Below are positions 1-4,883 of a stretch of 6,525 nucleotides of DNA, in pieces. Source of the stretch: Chloroflexota bacterium. GTDB lineage: Bacteria > Chloroflexota > Anaerolineae > Anaerolineales > Villigracilaceae. The notes under the pieces are model-generated. The model worked only from the letters and a program-made list of their open reading frames with translations, made no database searches and was not told where the DNA came from. Position 1 is the first letter of the stretch. Each line of letters starts with the position of its first letter. The translations under genes were made by a program, and so were the position numbers. Where the stretch lies: contig JAJYOO010000138.1 of NCBI GenBank assembly GCA_021796155.1, positions 1 through 6,525 of the forward strand, given 5' to 3'.

Positions 1-492
1 ACCTGGCAGAAGTTCTACGGAATCACATCTGCCGACGATCCGCTTTCCAAGGTTGCCATGGGTACCGGTCCGTTCATGTTGGATCACTGGACAGCTGGTC
101 AGGAAATCGTTCTGACCAAGAATCCCACTTATTGGGATACTGCACATGCGCCTAAACTGGATCGCGCTGTAATCCAGATCGTCCCCGAGTGGGGAACCCG
201 CTTCAGTGAACTGCAGGCTGGTGATGCTGATGTCGTGGATGTTCCGGTCGAGAATCGTTCGCAGGCTAATGCGATGGTTGGTGAGCTGGCGCTGTACAAC
301 ACCACCACCGGTTCCTATGACGCACCTCAACCGGTTTGCGGCTATGATTCTGCCAAACTAGGCACTGCGGCTTTCACGATCTGCGCCGCGGGCCAGACCG
401 CACCCTCTGCGACGGAAAAGCCTTTGCGTGTGTACATGGGCTTGCCAGTCCTTTCCCAGGACGTGATCATCTACAACTTCAATATCAAGTAA
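1..492 (+). CDS. Family-5 ABC transporter substrate-binding protein, 3' part (5' end outside window), possibly C-terminally truncated
   Basis: The frame is open from base 1 and gives 163 residues before TAA at 490-492. The Gly-Thr-Gly-Pro-Phe motif (fragment residues 21-25) is followed by a Trp-x-x-Gly-x-x-Ile stretch, an Asn-Pro-x-Tyr-Trp motif and a Leu-Gln-Ala-Gly-Asp-Ala-Asp motif. This order is the middle of an SBP_bac_5 domain, the extracytoplasmic receptor of peptide/nickel-type importers. Two Cys lie in a low-similarity loop near residues 113-129. The chain ends at a Tyr-Asn-Phe-Asn-Ile-Lys strand. In full family members this strand leads into the Arg-Gln-Ala-x-x-x-x-x-Asp-Arg helix and about 250 more residues, so the second half of the domain seems absent. 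A terminator follows only 21 bases after the stop, so the short end looks settled rather than a fresh frameshift; reading the same frame past the stop shows no family sequence. It is the likely receptor for the permeases downstream. Family is sure; truncation is inference. Confidence 0.88.
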   Translation, partial: TWQKFYGITSADDPLSKVAMGTGPFMLDHWTAGQEIVLTKNPTYWDTAHAPKLDRAVIQIVPEWGTRFSELQAGDADVVDVPVENRSQANAMVGELALYNTTTGSYDAPQPVCGYDSAKLGTAAFTICAAGQTAPSATEKPLRVYMGLPVLSQDVIIYNFNIK

Positions 493-513
493 GTCACGTT
501 CAAGGATAGTTTT

Positions 514-548
514 GTATGGGGGCCTGCGGGCCCCCATACTATCTTTTT
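514..548 (+). terminator. Rho-independent terminator after the first binding-protein gene
   Basis: A perfect 11-bp stem, arms 514-524 and 529-539, with a TGCG loop is followed by a run of five T (544-548). The stem can be lengthened by GATA at 505-508 pairing with TATC at 540-543 across a bulge. It lies between the binding protein and its permeases. Partial read-through here would give the usual excess of receptor over membrane subunits. Full termination would require a promoter in 549-612, and none is evident. Confidence 0.88.
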
Positions 549-581
549 GGTTTTGTCCTGCCGATTGAAATGGATCTTTAG

Positions 582-601
582 TCAGATTCAGCTCAATCTG
601 A
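582..601 (+). repeat. Small dyad upstream of the DppB-like gene, with two exclusive pairings
   Basis: TCAGATT (582-588) and AATCTGA (595-601) form a perfect 7-bp inverted repeat with a six-base spacer. The overlapping ATTCAG (586-591) and CTGAAT (598-603) can pair instead, so the two stems exclude each other. The element ends about 11 bases before the Shine-Dalgarno of the permease gene. It could be an operator, an mRNA hairpin that marks a processed 5' end, or chance. The pairing is seen directly; any function is inferred. Confidence 0.4.
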
Positions 602-612
602 ATGACAAAATC

Positions 613-626
613 GTGAGGTGTTCATG
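613..626 (+). promoter_or_regulatory. Ribosome binding site that sets the DppB-like start at ATG 624
   Basis: GTGAGGTG at 613-620 holds a GAGG core (615-618) five bases before ATG 624. The in-frame GTG at 618 lies inside this core and has no purine-rich site of its own upstream, so ATG 624 is preferred. Confidence 0.7.
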
Positions 627-1688
627 GGCACATATATTATCCGTCGTCTGCTGCTGGTACCGGTATTGCTGTTCGGGGTGACAGTGTTGATCTTCGGTAT
701 GCTGCAGTTTCTTTCCCCGGTAGAGCGATCAGCTTTATACGTCAGGGATATACCGAAAACTGACAATGCGATCAACGGGATTATCAAGACATATGGGTTG
801 GATCAACCCCTCTATGTTCAGTATTGGCGCTGGCTTGTAGGCACCAAAAGCACAGTGACGGGGGAACGGAAGGGAGGCATCCTCTTCGGTGATTTCGGCT
901 ATTCGCGCACAGCATCCACACCAGTGCTTGACCTGATACGCACTCGTTTTCCAAATACATTGGACCTTACCCTTTGGGCGGTCGTACCGGTGATTTCGGT
1001 TGGCATCTGGTTGGGCGTCCAAGCTGCTGTTCATCAGAACGGTTTTATTGATCAAGCTGCAAGGATTTTCAGCATTGTTGGGACATCTTTTCCTACGTTT
1101 GTGTTTGGGTTATTGATGTTGTTGATTTTTTATGCCAATCTGCAATGGTTCCCGCCGGGTAGGCTTTCTGACTGGGCCAATCAGATTGTTTTCTCGAACA
1201 GCTTTCATCATTACACTTCCCTGCTGACCATAGACTCACTTCTCAATGGACGGCTCGATATTTTCTGGGATGCCATGCGCCACATGCTCATGCCGATCCT
1301 CACCCTTTCCTATATCAGCTGGGCCACCTTTGTTCGCGTTACCCGTTCTTCGATGCTTGAGACGTTGCGGCAGGAATACGTGACCACAGCACGTGCCAAG
1401 GGTTTGCCTGAAAATGTGGTCATCAACAAACATGCGCGTCCGAATGCCATGCTTCCCGTTGTGACATTGGCAGGGTTCCAGGTGATTCTCCTGCTGGGAG
1501 GTGTGGTGATCACGGAGACAGTTTTCAATTATCCGGGTATTGGGCAGGCCGCGGCCAATGCTGCTGCTCAACTTGATGTGATTACTGTGTTGGGGTTCGC
1601 CCTTTTCAATGGCATGATTCTGATCCTTGCGAACCTTGTAGTTGATGTGTTGTATGCGGTTGTTGATCCGCGTGTACGTTTGTCCTGA
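624..1688 (+). CDS. ABC transporter permease, DppB/OppB type
   Basis: One of the two membrane subunits of a family-5 importer; it forms half of the translocation pore. The 354-residue protein opens with the Tyr-Ile-Ile-Arg-Arg-Leu-Leu start and TM1 (about 9-29) typical of the DppB class. A long external loop follows, with the family Gly-Asp-x-Gly-Tyr-Ser segment. Hydrophobic segments then lie near 117-137, 148-172, 220-242, 278-301 and 316-347. The cytoplasmic EAA loop that docks on the ATPase is at 251-275, with Ala-Arg-Ala-Lys-Gly (256-260) and His-Ala-Arg-Pro-Asn-Ala (270-275). The C-terminal Asp-Pro-Arg-x-Arg is also typical, and length is normal. Start is ATG 624, chosen for its Shine-Dalgarno; the alternative is GTG 618. 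The next gene begins 11 bases on, so the two are one operon and presumably form a heterodimer. The class is sure; the substrate is unknown. Confidence 0.95.
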   Translation: MGTYIIRRLLLVPVLLFGVTVLIFGMLQFLSPVERSALYVRDIPKTDNAINGIIKTYGLDQPLYVQYWRWLVGTKSTVTGERKGGILFGDFGYSRTASTPVLDLIRTRFPNTLDLTLWAVVPVISVGIWLGVQAAVHQNGFIDQAARIFSIVGTSFPTFVFGLLMLLIFYANLQWFPPGRLSDWANQIVFSNSFHHYTSLLTIDSLLNGRLDIFWDAMRHMLMPILTLSYISWATFVRVTRSSMLETLRQEYVTTARAKGLPENVVINKHARPNAMLPVVTLAGFQVILLLGGVVITETVFNYPGIGQAAANAAAQLDVITVLGFALFNGMILILANLVVDVLYAVVDPRVRLS

Positions 1689-1699
1689 GGAGATTCTCA
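1687..1699 (+). promoter_or_regulatory. Ribosome binding site of the DppC-like gene
   Basis: GAGGAG at 1687-1692 overlaps the TGA stop of the preceding permease and lies seven bases before ATG 1700. This arrangement fits coordinated translation of the two membrane subunits. Confidence 0.8.
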
Positions 1700-2743
1700 A
1701 TGGCCGATTCTACACTTCCTGCTGGTAATAATGCTCTGTTGCGTGAAGCTACTCCTCTGCGCGAGATCGGTTGGTTGGAACGCTTTTTGGGTCCGGAAAA
1801 TTACCGTATTCTCACCGGTTTGTTGAAAACGCCCGCATCCATTCTGGGCTTCATCTTGATCGCGTTGTTTATATTCATTGCATTGGCCGCGCCGTTGATT
1901 GCTCCGCCTGTGACGCCCAATGACCCTTATAAAATTCCACGCGATGGGTTTACGTCGGAGCCTAGTCCCATGATGTCGGCTTGGACACGCAATGTGCCGC
2001 CTCTGCCTTTCTGGTGGAAGCCCATCATGAAAACTGATCACTGGGTGCATCTCTTGGGCACTTCGCAAGGCCAGTATGATGTCTTTTATGGGATCATCTG
2101 GGGCACGCGGACCGCTTTCCGCACCGGCTTCATTGTGGTGGTCGCTACCTTCCTGATCGGCATTATTGTCGGTTCAGTCTCGGCGTATTATGGCGGCATC
2201 GTGGATAATGTCCTCATGCGCATCGTGGATGTTTTTATGACCTTGCCCTTCATCCTGGCGGCCCTGATCCTGGCAGCTGTGCTCACGCCGAAGATTGGAA
2301 GAAGTCTGATCCCATCCATCATCGCCCTGATTACATTTGGCTGGATGAGTTATGCGCGTGTCATTCGCAGCGACATTCTCTCCGTCAAAGAACGTGACTT
2401 TGTAATGGCAGCGCGTGTTATCGGCGTCAAAGATAGCCGTATTCTCTTTAGTCACATTATTCCGAATGCCATTTTTCCCACGCTGGTTTTGGCCTCTCTT
2501 GGTATTGGTGACGTGGTCCTTACTTTTGCTGCGCTCTCGTTCCTGGGTATTGGCGTGAATATTGGGTATGCCGATTGGGGCCAGGTGCTCAGTTTTGCTC
2601 GGAACTGGATTACCAGCTTGGACACGTACTGGTACATTATCGTTTGGCCGGGTTTGACACTGACCCTGTTCGTGATGGGATGGAACCTGGTCGGCGATGC
2701 ACTGCGCGATGTGCTCGATCCACGTATGCGTGGTAAGACGTAA
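1700..2743 (+). CDS. ABC transporter permease, DppC/OppC type
   Basis: The second membrane subunit of the importer, expected to pair with the DppB-like protein. It has 347 residues. A cytoplasmic N-terminus of about 45 residues precedes TM1 (47-68), as in OppC N-terminal domains. The pore domain has hydrophobic segments near 143-165, 172-195, 203-222, 257-285 and 311-335. The EAA loop is at 231-256, with Ala-Ala-Arg-x-x-Gly (237-242) and His-Ile-Ile-Pro-Asn-Ala (252-257). The usual His-x-x-Gly-Thr-Asp-x-x-Gly-Arg-Asp motif appears altered as His117-Leu-Leu-Gly-Thr-Ser-Gln-Gly-Gln-Tyr-Asp127, with Ser for Asp and Tyr for Arg. The external loop after TM1 (about 70-116) is longer than in the enterobacterial proteins and rich in Pro and Trp. 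The C-terminal Asp-Pro-Arg-Met-Arg is typical. Start and Shine-Dalgarno are clear. No ATPase gene follows before the closing inverted repeat. Confidence 0.95.
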   Translation: MADSTLPAGNNALLREATPLREIGWLERFLGPENYRILTGLLKTPASILGFILIALFIFIALAAPLIAPPVTPNDPYKIPRDGFTSEPSPMMSAWTRNVPPLPFWWKPIMKTDHWVHLLGTSQGQYDVFYGIIWGTRTAFRTGFIVVVATFLIGIIVGSVSAYYGGIVDNVLMRIVDVFMTLPFILAALILAAVLTPKIGRSLIPSIIALITFGWMSYARVIRSDILSVKERDFVMAARVIGVKDSRILFSHIIPNAIFPTLVLASLGIGDVVLTFAALSFLGIGVNIGYADWGQVLSFARNWITSLDTYWYIIVWPGLTLTLFVMGWNLVGDALRDVLDPRMRGKT

Positions 2744-2777
2744 CTTTTTGCTTCGAGATTTGGCTTCAATTGTTTCT

Positions 2778-2835
2778 GTTCCCTCCTGGTTGCATTGTTA
2801 TCAACAACGCCGTTTCTCCAGGAGGGAACGGTTTT
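2778..2835 (+). terminator. Probable terminator of the permease operon (long inverted repeat)
   Basis: A perfect 12-bp inverted repeat (2778-2789 with 2818-2829) encloses a 28-base loop. Inside the loop TTGTT (2795-2799) and AACAA (2803-2807) can form a second stem. Only four T follow (2832-2835), so the tail is weak for intrinsic termination. The position, 34 bases past the permease stop and before a new leader, suits a transcript end. It could instead be a stabilising 3' hairpin or, as it is nearly symmetric, act on both strands. Confidence 0.6.
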
Positions 2836-2866
2836 AAATTACCGTAAATCGTTAATCGTTTGAAGC

Positions 2867-2896
2867 TTGCTCTTGACTTTGTCGGCGTTCTAAATC
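2867..2896 (+). promoter_or_regulatory. Weak candidate promoter for the tandem binding-protein genes
   Basis: TTGCTC (2867-2872) and TAAATC (2891-2896) are 18 bases apart and could serve as -35 and -10. The better -35 match, TTGACT at 2873-2878, has no well-placed -10; TAAAAT at 2911-2916 is too far downstream and too near the start codon. A promoter somewhere in 2836-2910 is expected because a terminator-like element precedes it, but its exact boxes are uncertain. Confidence 0.25.
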
Positions 2897-2919
2897 CTTC
2901 AGAATAAAGATAAAATATA

Positions 2920-2930
2920 GGGGAGGTAAC
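2920..2930 (+). promoter_or_regulatory. Strong ribosome binding site of the 650-residue binding protein
   Basis: GGGGAGGT at 2920-2927 ends three bases before ATG 2931, in an otherwise A/T-rich leader (2901-2919). It is the strongest Shine-Dalgarno in the window and suits a highly expressed receptor. Confidence 0.8.
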
Positions 2931-4883
2931 ATGGACATTTTCTGGAAGAAGAACTACTCACTGGCGTTCTTGGTTTTGTTTTTTGCATTATCAGCGTGCG
3001 CCATTCCCTTTCTGGCGACAACTTCATCTACTCCTACTCCTGTATTGGCCTCGCCCTCGGCTCCCGCGGAAACGGGGACGCCGTCCGCACCAAGCACACT
3101 GACTGTCTGCCTGGGCGAAGAGCCAAATACGCTGTATCCATTTTCGGGTCCGAATGATGCGGCGCTCAGTGTATTGGCAGCCATTGACGAGGGACCGTAC
3201 GACACAATCGGCTACACTTATCAACCGGTCGTTTTGGAGCAAATGCCCAGTCTCGAAAATGGCGACGCACAGATCGCTCCAGTCAGCGTCACGGCCGGCT
3301 CGAAGATTGTGGACGCGGATGGCAATCTGACTGCGCTCGCCGCAGGTGTTAAGGTCCGCCCGTCGGGCTGCCGCAATGATGGATGTGTTATCACGTATGA
3401 CGGTGTCAGCCCACTGCAAATGGATCAAATGGTCGTGACGTTCCGCATGCGTACCGATCTCACGTGGTCGGATGGCACGCCGCTGACTTCGGAAGATTCT
3501 GTTTACGCGTACCAATTGGCGGCGGATAACAACACGCCTGGCTCAAAATTTTTGATCGACCGCACACAAACGTATGAAGCTGCTGGCCCATCGGTAACGC
3601 AATGGTGGGGCGTTCCAGGTTATCTTGATCAAAGTTTTATGACTAATTTTTTTGCCCCAGCTCCCAAGCATGTTTGGGGTCAATACAAAGCTGCCGACCT
3701 TCGAAACATGGACATCGCCGCGCGCACGCCGATTGGCTGGGGGCCGTACGCGATCCAGGAATGGGTCAAGGGTGATCACATCACGCTTGAAAAGAATCAA
3801 TATTACTTCCGCTCGTCGGAAGGTTATCCAAAATTCGATAAAGTTGTTTTTCGCTTCATCCCCGATCCGAACACTGCCATCAGTGAATTGACTGCGGGTC
3901 GTTGCGACATTCTCGATCCGAGTATTCATCTCGATACGCAGGTCGCTTTGCTTCAACAGATGCAGCAGGGCGGAGACATCCAGGCGTATTTCATTCCGAG
4001 TGATGCAATCGAATGGCTTGGACTTGGCATCACGCCCGCGACGTTCGACAATGGTTACAGCTCTGCCGACGCGGAACGCCAGGATATTTTTGGCGACCCG
4101 CGCACGCGCCAGGCGGTTGCCTTATGCCTCGACCGCCAGAAAGTTGTGGATACGGTTCTCTTTGGAAAGACCAGCGTGCCGACTTCGTTCGTTCCTGTTG
4201 GTCATCCGGTCTATGATTCCGGCCTTCCCGACTACAAATTCGATCCAACCGCGGGCGAACAATTGCTCGACCAGATCGGTTGGAAAGACCTCGATGGCAA
4301 TCCAGCTACGGCGCGCGTCGCGGCGGGAGTCAAAAACGTCAAGAATGGCACACCGCTCGAATTAAATTATTATTCCACGCCCGCGGCCCAACGCCGCCAG
4401 GTGGCGGACATTCTTTCGCAATCGCTTGAACAATGCGGCATCGGCGTGAAAGTGCAATATTTTTCCCAGAACGATCTTTATGCGCCTGGCCCGCTCGGCC
4501 TGTTGTTTGGCCGCCGCTTTGATTTGATCGAATATGCGATGGCAACGGATAACATCAATCCGCCGTGTGATTGGTTTACGAGTCTTGAGATTCCGAACGA
4601 CGCCAATCATTGGGTTGGCACGAACGTGAGCGGCTACAAAAACCCCGATTTCGATGCGGCGTGTCATGCCGCACAACTGGCGTTGCCCGGCGAGCAAAGT
4701 TTTACCGACGCGTATCATCAGGCGCAGGCTATCTTTGCTTCGACGTTGCCGTCCATTCCGCTTTATTATCGGATCAAAGTTGCCGCGGCGCGCTCCGACA
4801 TTTGCCACTTCGATCTCGACCCGAGTGCCAATCCGATGTGGAACATCGAGGCGTTTGACAAAGGCGTTGGTTGTCAGCAGTGA
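2931..4883 (+). CDS. Lipoprotein substrate-binding protein of a family-5 ABC importer (complete)
   Basis: An extracytoplasmic receptor, 650 residues. Residues 1-22 are a signal peptide with Lys6-Lys7 before a hydrophobic core and a lipobox Leu20-Ser-Ala-Cys23, so the mature protein should be lipid-anchored through Cys23. A Ser/Thr/Pro/Ala-rich tether (about 28-57) leads to the SBP_bac_5 domain. Its landmarks appear in order: Cys-Leu-Gly-Glu-Glu-Pro-Asn near 60-66, Trp-Ser-Asp-Gly-Thr-Pro-Leu-Thr (179-186), Pro-Lys-His-Val-Trp near 246-250, Gly-Trp-Gly-Pro-Tyr (269-273), and the helix Asp389-Pro-Arg-Thr-Arg-Gln-Ala with Cys399-Leu-Asp-Arg402. The mature part has ten Cys besides the lipid Cys (60, 147, 152, 325, 399, 502, 546, 578, 625, 648), suggesting disulfides. 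It has both halves of the domain, unlike the fragment at 1-492. The next gene overlaps its stop by four bases. The substrate is not deducible; peptide is only the commonest ligand of the family. Confidence 0.95.
   Translation: MDIFWKKNYSLAFLVLFFALSACAIPFLATTSSTPTPVLASPSAPAETGTPSAPSTLTVCLGEEPNTLYPFSGPNDAALSVLAAIDEGPYDTIGYTYQPVVLEQMPSLENGDAQIAPVSVTAGSKIVDADGNLTALAAGVKVRPSGCRNDGCVITYDGVSPLQMDQMVVTFRMRTDLTWSDGTPLTSEDSVYAYQLAADNNTPGSKFLIDRTQTYEAAGPSVTQWWGVPGYLDQSFMTNFFAPAPKHVWGQYKAADLRNMDIAARTPIGWGPYAIQEWVKGDHITLEKNQYYFRSSEGYPKFDKVVFRFIPDPNTAISELTAGRCDILDPSIHLDTQVALLQQMQQGGDIQAYFIPSDAIEWLGLGITPATFDNGYSSADAERQDIFGDPRTRQAVALCLDRQKVVDTVLFGKTSVPTSFVPVGHPVYDSGLPDYKFDPTAGEQLLDQIGWKDLDGNPATARVAAGVKNVKNGTPLELNYYSTPAAQRRQVADILSQSLEQCGIGVKVQYFSQNDLYAPGPLGLLFGRRFDLIEYAMATDNINPPCDWFTSLEIPNDANHWVGTNVSGYKNPDFDAACHAAQLALPGEQSFTDAYHQAQAIFASTLPSIPLYYRIKVAAARSDICHFDLDPSANPMWNIEAFDKGVGCQQ
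4880..4883 (+). other. GTGA start/stop overlap (translational coupling)
   Basis: GTG 4880-4882 of the next binding protein overlaps TGA 4881-4883 of the previous one. No good Shine-Dalgarno lies at a proper distance upstream, which points to re-initiation by terminating ribosomes and to a fixed or reduced ratio of the second protein to the first. Confidence 0.7.

Noticed and set aside
618..623. GTG 618 as start of the DppB-like gene
   Set aside because: It falls within the Shine-Dalgarno of ATG 624 and has no site of its own upstream.
735..1700. Reverse-strand open frames of 106 and 154 codons inside the DppB-like gene
   Set aside because: They lie antiparallel to a clear permease gene, have no ribosome site or domain features, and their composition is that of a reverse complement of membrane-protein codons.
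2873..2916. TTGACT with TAAAAT as a promoter pair
   Set aside because: The spacing is 32 bases, and a start point after TAAAAT would fall within the Shine-Dalgarno.
3652..4365. Forward open frames of 79, 121 and 67 codons in other frames inside the receptor gene
   Set aside because: Arg/Ser-rich out-of-frame translations of a gene with all family motifs in its own frame.
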